From NCBI GenBank assembly GCA_037576195.1, contig CM075102.1, positions 42,590,745 through 42,654,744 on the forward strand: DNA of 64,000 nt, read 5' to 3'. The notes under the pieces were generated by a model. It worked only from the letters and a program-made list of their open reading frames with translations. It ran no database searches and was not told where the DNA came from. Position 1 is the first letter of the stretch. Each line of letters opens with the position of its first letter. This DNA is from Phytoseiulus persimilis. Its lineage: Eukaryota > Arthropoda > Arachnida > Mesostigmata > Phytoseiidae. Positions 37,001 to 48,603 of the stretch are shown in pieces. A program made the translations under genes and the position numbers.

Positions 37001-37688
37001 TCTATCATGGCTTCATGGAATGAATTGCTTCGAGAGCCAGATCTGGCTCAAAGACCTCCACTCGTGCAACCTTGCACTTTCGTATGAGATTATCCCTCCC
37101 GACGACAGGTCACAGATGAAAGGTTCTTCAGCCATGGATGTAGTTTGCACGATTCGGATTCCAGTTTCTAATGCGAGGCGCTCGATTCTGCCGGGCGGAT
37201 AGTTTGCGAAGGTTCTGAGAACTTTGCGCCAAAAGATATTCTTCATAACAATCTGAACTGGTCGAGACTCTAACGGATCATATCCACGATACTGCTAGAA
37301 CAAGGGGCAGACCCATCCCAGTAGAACGTGAATCATGAACCCTGAAATCTTCCGGGGGGAAGAATCTGCCAAGCAAGAGTTCTAAGGCGCTATAATGAAA
37401 AGACAGAATCGTTCCATCAGATTTTTTTTTTTAAAACCAAGGTCAAAGTCTGAACAATATAGTTATGGACTATAATATATTGTCCTCGTTACAATGTAAA
37501 GTCAGCAGTCATTCAATCATGGAGTGCCTCGTGGACTCCGGTGTTCGGAACGACTGCTCCAAATTGTTAGAAATGGTATGAAAACAATCTCGGCGTAGGA
37601 TTCTGCCCAGCACCGTTTCCCGCGCAGCTCATGATAATCAGGTTTCTCGACTCTCAGCCTCCTGCCGTTCCGGATGGAGGACAGAAAC
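34086..37688. other. Intergenic, no gene seen
   Basis: Open frames of up to 177 codons near 36.4-37.0 kb overlap in several frames and resemble no known protein. A ten-base T run lies near 37423. An imperfect GC-rich hairpin at 36132-36187 is listed separately. Confidence 0.4.
36132..36187. repeat. GC-rich imperfect hairpin
   Basis: CCTCTGCTCCAGGC (36132-36145) pairs with GCCTGGAGCGGCAGAGG (36171-36187) apart from a three-base bulge. The loop holds a second short CCGGC/GCCGG stem. Confidence 0.75.
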
Positions 37689-38927
37689 CTACGAAATGCG
37701 GGAGATCGTCTGTTGCGAGGAGATGTTGTGATCGGACAGCGAAGCGCGAGCAGACTCGCCTCCATCAGGAAGTGATTGCTGAGCGGCGTCGACATTCTTG
37801 TCAGAGTTGGCGACTCCGGCTTCCGCCGAATCTGACGACCGCTTGGCTTCGCCTCCATCAACAGCTCTGGCCTCCACGACCGGATAGGGGGCAACGGCCG
37901 CCTCGTTCGCTACGGCTGAATATGCTGGTGCATTCAGGTCCGGCGAACTCACTTCCACGGCATAACCGGCAGGAACAGTAGCTTCAGTCGTGACGTACAG
38001 CTTCGGTGCCTTGACGGGCTTCGACAGATAGGTGGCCTTGATGATCTCCGCGGGAACTGCGACTTCGACTGTCTTCGGGTAGCTTTTGACCTTTGCTGTC
38101 TTTAGGAGCGGCTTCACATTGGTTGCTTTTGCGTAGATCTTGGCCTTCGCTGTTTTCGGGTGGACCTTGACCGCGGTGTAACTCTTCGAGCTCGGGGCCT
38201 TCTTGGCAGCTACGACAACCTTGACGACATGCTTCTTTGGCTTCGCTGCATACACCGGCGGCGAGGGTGGTTCCGTGGCAGCGGCTGCTTCGGCTTCGTA
38301 ATCATCCACTTTCGGGGAATCAGTATTTCCCTTGATGATGATTATCAAGGGCAACGGAGGCACACCAAGCGCCGGCAGTCGAGCAAGGCCGGGGTAACCA
38401 TAAACTCCAGCTTGAGTGAGGGGCAGCTTGTGCGCAGCGTGCAGCGGCAGATGATAGGCAGGCTGAGACGGTGGATACAGGAGATTCAAGTGGGGTTGAG
38501 CCAAGGCGTAGGGCAACCCCAGCCCCAGAGCCGGATGCTTGTAGGCGGCGGTTATGACTGAGGGGTCCATCGCGTACGGAGCCAGATCCCCGTAAACACC
38601 AGGGAGTCGGTTCAAGATTTTGATTGTTGCCTTCAATCCGTGCTTCTTCTGAAGGAGACGGCTCAGAACCTTCGACAAATCTCCCTCCGGGTAGCTCTGC
38701 TCAGTGAGCACTCCGTCTCCGATCGCAACAGGCTCCGGCAAATTACTGTCGTATCCCTGTACTTCCTCCACAATTTTCGCAATCAGGGCTATGTCTGCAG
38801 GTTTCAGCGTTGGGACCACTGGGAGTTTTCCCGGGGCATACTTCGGTGGCAGCAATGGATCGACCGCATTGTAATCCGCGGCCAAGGCAAAGGCCGCAAG
38901 CACCGGGAAAATTGACAGAATTCGCAT
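37689..38927 (-). CDS. Secreted Ala/Pro/Lys-rich protein of unknown function
   Basis: Encodes 412 residues. The start at 38927 is the first ATG of the frame. MRILSIFPVLAAFALA is a clear signal peptide, likely cut before ADYNAV. About residues 35-115 look folded, with alternating helices. Residues 120-200 are rich in Pro, Leu, Tyr and His (PALGLGLPYALAQPHLNLLY). Residues 220-310 carry loosely repeated Lys-Ala-Val words such as KTAKAKIY and KTAKVKSY. The tail is Ser/Ala/Asp-rich. There are no cysteines or chitin-binding motif that I can see. The composition resembles cuticle, eggshell or other extracellular structural proteins, but that is a guess. The coding part is one exon; a splice pair just upstream suggests a 5' UTR intron. 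No close AATAAA was found. Confidence 0.8.
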   Translation of the reverse strand: MRILSIFPVLAAFALAADYNAVDPLLPPKYAPGKLPVVPTLKPADIALIAKIVEEVQGYDSNLPEPVAIGDGVLTEQSYPEGDLSKVLSRLLQKKHGLKATIKILNRLPGVYGDLAPYAMDPSVITAAYKHPALGLGLPYALAQPHLNLLYPPSQPAYHLPLHAAHKLPLTQAGVYGYPGLARLPALGVPPLPLIIIIKGNTDSPKVDDYEAEAAAATEPPSPPVYAAKPKKHVVKVVVAAKKAPSSKSYTAVKVHPKTAKAKIYAKATNVKPLLKTAKVKSYPKTVEVAVPAEIIKATYLSKPVKAPKLYVTTEATVPAGYAVEVSSPDLNAPAYSAVANEAAVAPYPVVEARAVDGGEAKRSSDSAEAGVANSDKNVDAAQQSLPDGGESARASLSDHNISSQQTISRIS

Positions 38928-38962
38928 CTTCAACCGAAAGCCGAGACTGAGAGTTGTAGCTC

Positions 38963-39116
38963 CTGAAGGAAAGTCAAGAGGAAATACCTGAAGATTTCGT
39001 TTTCGATACCCACTAGGAATCTAGACCTCCATCGAATGATGTATCTCGCGTCTTGGATCCCTATTTGAAAGCGGTAATCGCATGGCCAATGGAATCAGAA
39101 CGAGTCGGGAACATAC
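38963..39116 (-). other. Likely 5' UTR intron of the secreted-protein gene
   Basis: On the minus strand a strong donor TTGAG|GTATGT (intron begins at 39116) and an acceptor TTGACTTTCCTTCAG (ends at 38963) are 154 bp apart. The acceptor is 35 bp before the ATG. Size and signals match the receptor's short introns. Confidence 0.5.
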
Positions 39117-41626
39117 CTCAAGCAACACTGACGTCGCCGCCTCGAATGATAGGTCACTGATGTTCGAGAACCGATCGTGCGTTCTGATGAAGGTGTTTTG
39201 CGACACTCTACAAAAAGCGGCACGCGTTCAACATCAAAACCTCGCATGTCACAGATAGAGAGGAGTGCCAAGGAACGTGCATTCCATTCCTGCATACTGG
39301 AATCGAATGAGTTGGCCGTGAGTCGGTATGCATCCGGGAAGAGTACTGTAAACGAGCGAACATTTTCTCTGGGCCCGCGGTCCTTCTAGAAGCTGTTTCC
39401 TTTGCACTCCCTTCCGATTGTGGATAATTTGTAGGTCGAACAGCTAATTTCTCCTCCGCAGATTCGGGCTCATCATTGACGATCCCGAACGTCCAGACTT
39501 GTCCGTTAGTCACATGCGGGAGAAGCGTCCTGATGTGTGAGCGACGAGAGAACATCCCAGAGCAATTCTAATCTATCGGATTGCTTTCCACGGACCGACC
39601 TCATGACTTTTTCTGGATCACAAGGAGTTTCGACTTGCCAGCGATGTGTAGCGGAGCTTCAAAAGTGAACCGTCCCCGGAAAGCCCGAAATGTACAGGGT
39701 GGCTATTCCAGGTAGGAATTTCCAAGCCCATGTTCGGTGTAGCCAAATCTTCGCCAGTTCTCGAGATTACCTGATTACGACCACTCTGTATCCGGGTCGT
39801 TTGATGATCTCAGATTTTTCCTCTCCGACCCCCGATTCCTTGAGGGGTTGCGGGAGGTGATGCGGGAAGAGCGAAACACCCCAAGTGGAAACCTCTGCAC
39901 GGATAGAAGAGCTCAAAATCAAGTTCGGATGCGACACATTGCTAGTCAAACACGATATGACAGGGAGAGCACTCCTCGGCATCCATAATAAAACTCTCCT
40001 GGACGATAAGATCAGAGCCACACAGGACACCGACTAGATCGATGAGATGGCTAGTGAGTCTTGACTCGAATGGCATCGAATACAGAAGGAGTCTGGAACA
40101 ACAGCCGTTCACATACACCAGAATAGTAGGGGTCCGCCTCACTGGCACTCGCAAGAGCTGGAGCTCTTCTTTCAGGCGAAGATATCGTTGGTTCTGACGA
40201 TTCAACCGCGATCCTTCTTGATTTATCCCTCCTTCGAGCCGTGAAGTTCAGAAGTGAGATGAGTTCTCGGTCTGTGTCGATGCCGCACCGGGTGTGCATC
40301 ATGACCGCGAGCCTCCATCCTGTATCAGAAAGTCGAGTACAGGCTTTCGAGTTATCGAAGAGCGCTACTGGCATTCAGAGCGTCATCGTCTTGCTGAATC
40401 CACCCTGTGACGCGACGGTGACAAGCATCGCAGGGAGCGACGCATTCGCGAGTCAAATTCATCCGATTCCTATCCATCGTTCAAAAATTCTTCCCACATT
40501 TTATACCGGCTCATACATATATGCCACTGCTCACAGTGATGACGTCTTCATAGACACTGCCGTCTCCGTCCGCTACAAAAGCGGAATCCGTGAGCTGCTC
40601 CATGAAGTCCGGCTGTTGAAGGGACAAGCGTTCATCGAGGTCACGCTAGCCGCGTTCCTCCTCAAATGATCTAGAGGCCGCGAACAACAGTTATTTCGTG
40701 GTAAACGACCGGCTGCTGAAGCCGACGCTGGTTACCTGATCGGTATTGGCCAATTTCCGCGCGAGGCCGATTTCAGCGCAGAGGCCGTGGTACTGTGACC
40801 CCTGTCATAGGGGAGATTTTGATCCTGACCGTCTGCGAACGCCACGATGAACGAAATCGACAGGAATCGCGCACCCTCCATTCAGAAAAGGCTCTCGATC
40901 AACCTCAGGACCGTGTACCAGTACTTCTGACGAACTCAATCAAGGCGTTGCGCGTCCTCAATCCCGCCATGAAGTCTCTGGCCCTACCGATCACACACAC
41001 AGGAAACTTGAGTAATATACGCCTGAGAAGTGAGCATTCATTCGCGAATCGAGGCGCGATTCGAACCTTCTGCGAGATCGTTCAGACTGAGCACCAAAAG
41101 CTCGATTCGCCCACTATTCAACACGCGAGCACGTTGCGGAACTCCGCGGCTGACAGCAGCGCTTCATTGGTTGAGTGATTGGTGACTCAGAAGTCGGCGT
41201 ACTCGTCCATACGCACCACAACTGAGTTGAGTGACGCTCGATTATCTCTGGATAGCTCACACCCGAATGAGAACTTCTCGATTTTCATTGACCGTCAACA
41301 GCATGCAATGAGAACACAAAATGAACACATGTTGATTTATACCGTGACAAAATCTTGACAATAGGAATGTGAGATTAGGCATACTGGAAAATTGTTCTGG
41401 CTCCATGATGAACTCCGCTTCGCGAGTAGCCTCACGAATGGACGCAACACTGCTAGTTGTGGTCGAGAATCAAGCGGCGGTCCAGCACACCGAGAAACAC
41501 CCTCATCCATAGCGTTGGGACCGAGAATCGGGTAACGACCCGAGTCGCCTCCCCAGCTCGAAAGCACTGTCGCTGGAGCTGGCAGGGCACAGCCTCAATG
41601 AAGGTAAATATTTATATTATATTCTT
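39117..41626. other. Intergenic, no gene seen
   Basis: Frames up to 142 codons (near 40.2-40.7 kb) occur on both strands without recognisable domains or consistent splice signals. CAGGGTGGC at about 39697 resembles a Tc1-type transposon end, but no partner end is seen nearby. Confidence 0.4.
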
Positions 41627-42145
41627 CTAACACAAAGGTTTCAGCTCAGTGTCATTGTTCTCCATCTCTTTTATGGTGTGCTCCAGAAGTATGTCATTGT
41701 TCTGGAATTTGAAATAGGCGATGAAATTCCGATTCGACTCCCAAAGAGGCCACCAGATCTTATCGTCCTGCCACATATTGTCGAAAGGTACTCCATCGAG
41801 CGGGTACCACTGTGGTTTCATTTCGTCGGTTTCCATTGGATCTCCAATCGGATCGTCTGATGTGTACATGTGACCCTCCATGATGTGCTGGGACTCGACA
41901 AACTCGAAAGTTATCACGGCGAACTTCCTTAGAGAACCCAAAGAGAGGCCGCACTCCTCCTTGACCTCTCGGTGAGCAGCCTGGTCCACTGTTTCTCCGG
42001 GTTCAACCTTGCCTCCGAACCCATTCCAGCGTCCTTGACCGAAGCCTTTTTTCTTCAAGCCCAGAAGGACATTGTTCCCCTTCCGTATGAGACACAGGGT
42101 GTAGAGCTTCCGAGTCGCCAGGGGCGAGCATTGTGGCACTGACAT
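41627..42145 (-). CDS. NUDT1: MTH1/NUDT1-type oxidised purine nucleotide hydrolase
   Basis: Encodes 172 residues and is intact and intronless. The family hydrolyses 8-oxo-dGTP and related damaged purine triphosphates to monophosphates, which keeps them out of DNA. The Nudix box spans residues 45-67 with the full GX5EX7REVxEExGL pattern (Gly45, Glu51, Arg59-Glu60, Glu63-Glu64, Gly66). Residues that bind the base in human MTH1 are also present: Asn41 in GRWNGFGGK, Trp125 in NMWQDD, and Asp127-Asp128. FEFVES and the C-terminal YFKFQNNDILLEHTI match the human protein. The start at 42145 is the only ATG in the frame ahead of the domain, and the length fits the family (human 156-197). Human NUDT1 has introns, so their absence mirrors the intronless GPHR gene. 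Function in the cytosol or mitochondria is inferred from the family. Confidence 0.95.
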   Translation of the reverse strand: MSVPQCSPLATRKLYTLCLIRKGNNVLLGLKKKGFGQGRWNGFGGKVEPGETVDQAAHREVKEECGLSLGSLRKFAVITFEFVESQHIMEGHMYTSDDPIGDPMETDEMKPQWYPLDGVPFDNMWQDDKIWWPLWESNRNFIAYFKFQNNDILLEHTIKEMENNDTELKPLC

Positions 42146-45100
42146 TTCCCTGCTGACCGGTGCTCTCACTGCAACAAGCGAACAGGTGACGGAGATTGCG
42201 CGCGCGTGGCTACTTTCAACGTGCCTCGATGCTTCTCGATGATGCAGCGCATAATCACCACACACGCGCCAGTTTTCACGCGCATGGGCGCGCGTCTTTA
42301 AACGCCGAGTTCTAAGGCCGAGTCAGCGCACACTCTGACATCATTCATCGTGTAAACATGCGCTATACAGGGTTCAGAATTATCAATTGAGCGGCTGATC
42401 AGAGCATCCGGGGCCCTGATCAAGCAGGGCTAACCATGGGTGAATGGAGAAGTCTGCACCATGAGTCCGAGGAGTTTCCCGAGGCTCTGCCTTCCCGAAT
42501 GGACGACTTCGCCGTGAACGAGCGGAGGAACGATGCCGATGCTACTTCCAATGCTCCCTCTAGGACTCATCGAGGGATCTTTGGTTGTGTGCTGATCCTC
42601 TCCACCGAATCTCAAGAGTACGCTCGGTTAGGCTCACTGGAGATGAGTCCTGCGTTCCCTAAGAGGTTGGAGGTGCACCGTTATTCCACGCGCATGTCGG
42701 TGTCCCGCCGAGTTGAGCATTGGATCACTGCGGAAGTGAAGTCACATGAAATGTTCTGTCATCTGATGTAGTCCTTGCGATGTGGACCATAGCAGATGTG
42801 CGTCGTCGGGAAAGGGAACGGTCGTGCTCGGACCCAATCAGAACTCCGCGTGTCACAACAACATTCACATTACGGGTTAGCATCCTCGGTCCGCGGAGTG
42901 CGGACTCTGCAGCAGATCCTCGGAGCCTCACAGAGGAGCTTGAACTCGAAAGTCTCGTTCATTTGAGAAGGTCGAACGGTGCTCACCCGGAATCCCGAAT
43001 ACCCCGAATTTCGACAAAAATACCCAGAATCCGAATACCCGGTATTCCATCTACTTCCCCCCCCCCCAATCGAGCCTTAGTGAAAGTTTATGAGACTTCC
43101 ATTCTCAGCGATGAATCTGAAGGCGTCACGAAATGCCATGTCACAGCTCATGTGGAATGAAACGTTACCAAGAGCTGGATTTTAGCTTCCGGACGATGAA
43201 AAAAATGAGTTTAGGCGCTGCTTTCTCCCTGGAAGATTCTTATTATGAGCACCGCATCGCAGTGCTGCTGATCCCATCGGTGGCTTCCATAGTTTTCCCT
43301 CAGACCTCGGCTTTCTCTCATACATCCCAAGCCCTCGTTCAGTTCCATCGCTGAGTATAGCAGTCTCGTTGGCTTTCATCGAGGCTCTTGACTCTCCCAA
43401 CGAGGAGTTTGAGGGGGAGAACCTGTCGGAATCCCGGGTTTTGGAGATTCTGGTTATCTCCGTCAGGGTTCTGGGTATTCGGGAGTCCGGGTTCACGATT
43501 CCGAACTCGAATCGCAAGAACAAATACGACAGATCACTCAATTGTTTCAGTCAACAGCCGTAAGCAAAACATTCAGCAATATCAATTCAAGCCAGGTCGT
43601 CGATCTCGAAGGAAGTTCAATTTGGAACTCTTATCGGTGCCGAGCATCGAGGACAACTGAAGCGAGCAGGCTGATCAGCAGGAATCAGCCTTGTGGTTGG
43701 GTTCTCGTTGAGGGTATACGAATGTCAATACTCCTCAGTGGGTTACGGACTAAACTGCCGAGGTAATCAGCGACGGTGCCGACCATTAACAAGGGACCTA
43801 CCAGAACTGTCCAGCGGGGTTCTGTTAAACTCGTTTTGGGATTGATAGAGGGTCCCTAGGCATGAAATAGAGCTCATGAGTCCCGGACAGGTGGGCCGGT
43901 CTCGGCTCGCACTACCTACGATCTCGTATGAGGCTCGGATATGCCTTCGACATGGGCAGGGGCTCCATGCCGTCGAGCTTTCCGCCATCAATCCAGAATC
44001 GCGCATCGACGCGAACCTAACATGAACTTCAACACGGACTGGACTGACTGAGAGCGAAGATGGGAAGATAGTGCTGGAGCACTCAGAGTGTCGCTGGTTC
44101 GAGTGTCAGAAACGGGTGGGCTCGATCTTCACAGCTTCCACTGAGCCGGTGCTCGTTCCCTGAGTTCTCCGTCGGAGAGATCCCAGCTGAGTCTCGCCGC
44201 GCATTCGCATGCTTCCCAACTCCCAACGCTCATGACTTTATTCACAATGATTGTCAATGAAGTTCCCATCAATATTCATCCTTGTCTTCCTCGATAACTG
44301 GAGCATCAGCACCATGGTGAAAAATTCCATTCGCACCGGCTATGATGACCTTGGATTTCTGCGTAACCGACTTGTCTCAGGTTGCATTTGAAAAAGCATC
44401 TGTGTTTCATGATCCTCACGCGGCGCGATTGAACTTCCATCCTGAGTATTGCTTTTGTCGTCTTCGGTTAGGATTTCGGCGAGAAATAGCACTGGTTGCG
44501 CTAGCTGCTACGTCCCAGAGGAGAACATTTTCGAATACATTTCAGTCAGTTTTGCGAAATCTCGAAGCGAGTCAGATGTCCCTGCGGTCCAGTCTCTTCG
44601 GACTCTATCCTTCCTCCCTCTGAACCTACCTGACTCAACTACGGAACGCTTTTGAACGCTTCCCGAAACATTGTTCTAATTAACCTCGATTCTGAGCATT
44701 GTTCCAATCTTGGGTGGAAGGTTATCGTCGACTCGACAATGTTGTATAAGAGTTCGATGATGCCGTGAAAGCTCAACGAATTTCAATCACGAATCGGGCC
44801 TCTTTGGCCTCATCTGTTCCCACCTTCTTCTCACAGAGAGGCATGTAGTAAACAGAACGTTCGTTCTTCAAATGTTTCTTCACATCTCTCAATCTTCAAT
44901 ACACGAAGCAAGCATCATCTTGCTCCAGAGAGGGTTGCGACGGGCGGCATAAGCGTGTCGAGGGTGTACCCGGTAATTGAGCGAATAGTGGAAGGTTTGC
45001 GGTGCGGGCGTTTCTTGCGAAAACTACGACTTTCTCTGGTAAGTACTATTGATATTTTTACTCGACGAAGGGTCACGTCCCATTCCGGATCGGTGCAATG

Positions 45101-45512
45101 ACGACATGTTTCATAAAATGTATTCCCGATTCTCCTTCGAAGCACAAAAACGGAGAAAGGTACCGTTGTGGAAATTACGAGACTTGTTGCTGGTTCGACG
45201 TTATTCCTCCTTCACCTAGCGAGGAGAACCGAGAAGAACCGCAAGGAAACCGCCTCGATGCCCGAATCAATGCGAACCTACTTGCTAGCATGGCAAGGAA
45301 TATCCGAACACTTCTGTCGGATGAAACCCCAAAAATTGAGTGACAATCAGATATTGACCTCGATGGCTAGGGTGCTCTTCATTCAAAGCGCGACCAGAGG
45401 AGCCGTCCCTGGTCCGTGTTGGTGCGAGTTACTCTAATGGCCTAAGCCATGTTATGCTTCACGTGCGGCAGTCAACCCCAAGCAGTCTCAGGGCAGGACG
45501 AGCCAATATATA
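42146..45512. other. Intergenic with one foldback repeat
   Basis: No gene recognised. The foldback repeat at 42984-43494 is listed separately. Immediately upstream of MTH1 (42200-42300) is a GC-rich patch with repeated GCGCGC words that could be its promoter region; no TATA box stands out. Confidence 0.4.
42984..43494. repeat. Diverged foldback (inverted-repeat) element
   Basis: The left arm begins CACCCGGAATCCCGAATACCC and the reverse complement of the right end reads GAACCCGGACTCCCGAATACCC. The arms continue to match for about 130-150 bp (for example CTCAGCGATG followed by ACTGAA-like sequence), around a unique centre of about 200 bp. The left arm carries an 11-base C run (43057-43067). 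Arms are well diverged, so the element is old. No clear target duplication; superfamily unknown. Confidence 0.65.
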
Positions 45513-46436
45513 CAGGGTGTGTTCTCTAAGTACGGTGCAACATTTTCGTGACCTTTTTGTTCTGAGCTGTATTTCGGTCAAATTTTATTCGATCTGGGAT
45601 CTTTTTTCTCAATCGCAAGCTCTTGAATTTCGAGAATAATATCAGTGTTACGTTTTCCAGAGCTCGTCGAAGTTTTCCACAATTCAATCCATGGCCCCTA
45701 CAAGAACCTAGCAGGGAATCGCCGATTCTCAACCAATTTCGGAAAATAAAAAACGGAAAGATTCCTCATCGCGGCAAACGGCTCCTGGTTCGAATGAAAC
45801 ACTTAGATTCCCCGCGCCTCTTCCGATTCGTCGAAGCCGTCCTGACTCCTGCCGAGTTGTCGGCGCGCTTTCAGGCAGGGACATGAGATTAGCGCCAAGT
45901 GACTTTCGAGGTGAAAAAAAAAGTTATCGGATCGACCCGGTTACTTCGTTTTCGGCTAGTTCGATATAGGAAACTTTTGCCATCAGTGAAATTTCCGAAA
46001 TCGGCTTCCCTGAGGAGTTACGGGCGGTTCTTCACGGGAGAGGTCGGAAGGGGCCCCTAAATTGGGCCCTTCCAATTCATCTCGTATTGAACACTGTTTC
46101 TCCGGTTGGCAGCTGATCTGGGCGTTCTCGGCGATCAGCGAGCGTTTTGTAGCTGGGATCGAGAGAAATATTTCCGTTTTTTATTTTCCGGAATTGCTTG
46201 GGAATCGGCGATTCCCTGGTAGGTTTTTGTAGGGGCTAGGGATTGAATTGAGGAAAACTTCGACGAGCTCTGGAAAACGTAACACTGATCTGATCCTCGA
46301 GAATAAAAATGCGGAAAGATGCGTGTCTTCGAGCTTTCGATCAAAAAAGGAAGATCCCAGATCGAATGAAATTTGACAGAAATACAGCTCAAAACAAAAG
46401 GCGACGAAAATGTTGCAGCTTAGAGAACACACCCTG
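45513..46436. mobile_element. Non-autonomous Tc1/mariner-like element with long terminal inverted repeats
   Basis: 924 bp. The left end CAGGGTGTGTTCTCTAAG and right end CTTAGAGAACACACCCTG are exact inverses, each flanked by TA (45511-45512 and 46437-46438), the target duplication typical of the Tc1/mariner group. The inverted arms run about 250 bp each with modest divergence (for example GGAAAATAAAAAACGGAAA on the left against its complement near 46160-46190). The roughly 400-bp centre has no transposase frame. It therefore depends on an enzyme supplied elsewhere. Confidence 0.85.
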
Positions 46437-46899
46437 TAGGTGACAACTAAGAAGAGACAAAACCGCGGGGTCGAATCTGTTTCGCGGACTGATAGAGATA
46501 TGGGAAGAAATCATCTCCATTCTTTCTCTCGATCAGTGGTCTTCGAGATGTGAATTTAGAAGGATCGATTTTTATTGCAGTGGTCTTTAAGGAGAGGAAC
46601 TCGTTCTTGAATGGAATCAGCACGATTTTCAAGTGGTTCGTCCTAGTTTACATTGTCAACGCGGTCAACCGCGAGTCTCGGGAGTTGCTTGAAATGTTTC
46701 CCTGTCCGCCTACCTCCAATGCTATCTGTAACACCCTCAAGACACCTTTTCTTGATCCTCTCCCAACCCATTCATAGAGAATCCACAGAATCGATTAATT
46801 TACGGAGTCCACTGAAAACGGTCGGGGTCGCGTTGTCAGCACGAGAGCTTCCGTTGGACATGAGCTCAGAAGCGAGGCGAGCTTTTGGTTCCCCATGTA

Positions 46900-47057
46900 T
46901 TAGGTCAGTCGAAAAACAACGTGCCGATTTTAGCCCGATTCGCAGCGCAGGCAGAGCATCTGTAGTCTGTATATCTGAGTTTTTTGAGAACTCGCCCCTC
47001 CCCCCTCCGAAACATGTTTTCGGGTGGAAATCGGCACAGACTTTTTGACCAACCTAA
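46900..47057. mobile_element. Mariner-type miniature element (158 bp)
   Basis: The left end TTAGGTCAGTCGAAAAACAA and the right end, read in reverse, TTAGGTTGGTCAAAAAGTCT share the TTAGGT start and a further CGTGCCGATTT / TGTGCCGATTT block, with TA on both sides (46898-46899 and 47058-47059). TTAGGTTGG is the characteristic mariner terminus. No transposase is encoded. Confidence 0.8.
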
Positions 47058-47062
47058 TAATT

Positions 47063-48603
47063 CAGGATCGGGCATGGATTTCCGAGACTCGGAACTCGGA
47101 AAATAATTTCCGACTCCGAAATCGACATTCGACTCGGAAAAAGAGGTCCACCATTAACGGACGTTTCCAGCCCACAGAAATTATTCAAAAAATAACTCCC
47201 GACTTGGGCACGAGGAACGGAAAATTTATAGGAGGATACTTACGGCGCTTTTGACTTGATATCTCAACAGCTGAAAGTTAGGAGCGACGGGTCTCTCACG
47301 CATGCACTGTGGGCTCTGAATGATGGATCTGATGATGGCGACGGATATTCGCACATTGTGTGACATGGCTGACATCCAGCTTGTGAACTCGCCTCGAGAT
47401 TCGACGATTGACGCGATGTGCGCGCTTGAGAAGCTCCATATCTTCCGCACGGAGCAATCACTTTATGAAGCAGAGATTGATCGCCGCAAATTTTTTCTCA
47501 TGGGTCACGAGCTCAGTTTTCGGGTAGAAGCAGGCGACGATGAGGTGTTATTGTCAAGAAAGGCAAGAAGATTATGTGGTGAGGAGCCACAGCGTCGGAT
47601 TATCATATCCTCTCATGGATGGTCCGTTCCTCATGCCCAAGTCGGTATTTATTTGTCGGATGGTTTCTGTGGTTTGGAAACGTCCGTTAATGGTGGATCT
47701 CCGTTTCCGAGTCGGAAATTATTTATTGAGTCGGAAACTATTGGGTGCGTGCAGAAGTTCTGAGCGCTAAACTTTGACAGCTTATAACTCCGCTGGATCA
47801 TAAAATGGTTCGTTCTGAAAGGCCGACCAACACCGACGGTTTTACTTGAATGGTCGAAAATGGAAATTTCGATTCCGAACCCTGTTTCTCATCGAGCCAT
47901 GAAGTTCGTCAAAAATTGAGCTGTTCATAGAAGAAATTGAGCTATTCGGCCGCTGCCAAGCGGAAATATCCGCCTCGGAAGGTGAGATTCTTAGCCCTCT
48001 CGATCTACCAGGTGTGAGCTATCTGTCGAGTGGATAGGGAAATTATGGGTCTTCTCAGGAAAAGCTCTATCTCCTTAAAAAACGAGCCAATTTGAGAAGC
48101 CGCATGGCACAACGTATAGCCGGGTTCAAAGTTTGAAAAACATGTCGTATGATTTAATTTCACGCTTTTCAAGAGTTTCCACGGAGAATCGTGCCGGTGT
48201 CAGCCATGGGACGGCTCAACCAGCGAAACTCGAGTTTGTGATTCCGACACGCAATTCGAAGCCATGGGTGAGGAGCCGAAAATTGGATCACATGACATGT
48301 TTCCGAAGCGTTGAACCCGGTTATAAGACGTGCTCATTTTTTTCTTGAAACAGCCTAATTTTCAACCAGCTTCATGAACCCGAAGAGAAAACAGGGGTCA
48401 TATTCTTGGCTCCGCCAGAGTCGAAAAATCGCAATTTTTTTTACCTTCCACCATTTCAGTGAAACCGTCGGTGCTGACCCCACCTTTCTGCGCCTCCTAG
48501 GAGAAGCCGAGTTATGAGCTGTAAAAGTTCAGCGCTCAGAACTTTTGCACGCACCCACTATTTCCCCAGTTCCGAGTCCTGGAGTCATGCCTATCCAGGA
48601 TCG
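47063..48603. mobile_element. Foldback element interrupted by a second element
   Basis: The left arm (about 47063-47255) and right arm (about 47585-47741 continuing at 48562-48603) are inverted copies; both contain the block TCCACCATTAACGGACGTTTCC in opposite orientation. The right arm is split by the 816-bp element at 47742-48557. Without the insert the foldback is about 720 bp. Its centre carries part of a 147-codon plus-strand frame (47320-47763) with no recognised domain. Ends are fuzzy and no target duplication was found. Confidence 0.7.
47742..48557. mobile_element. 816-bp inverted-repeat element nested in the foldback
   Basis: It begins TGGGTGCGTGCAGAAGTTCT and ends AACTTTTGCACGCACCCA. 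The inverse arms match for about 150 bp or more, including a CACCGACGGTTT block. CTAT flanks both sides (47738-47741 and 48558-48561), a likely 4-bp target duplication. It splits the right arm of the surrounding foldback, so it is the younger insertion. No transposase frame; superfamily not identified. Confidence 0.75.

Noticed and set aside
36027-37200. Overlapping plus-strand frames of 120-180 codons suggesting a retroelement fragment
   Set aside because: No diagnostic motif, terminal repeat or consistent frame was found.
39694-42370. Two TACAGGG words (about 39695 and 42364) as ends of one large transposon
   Set aside because: They are in the same orientation, differ after the first seven bases and enclose the intact MTH1 gene.
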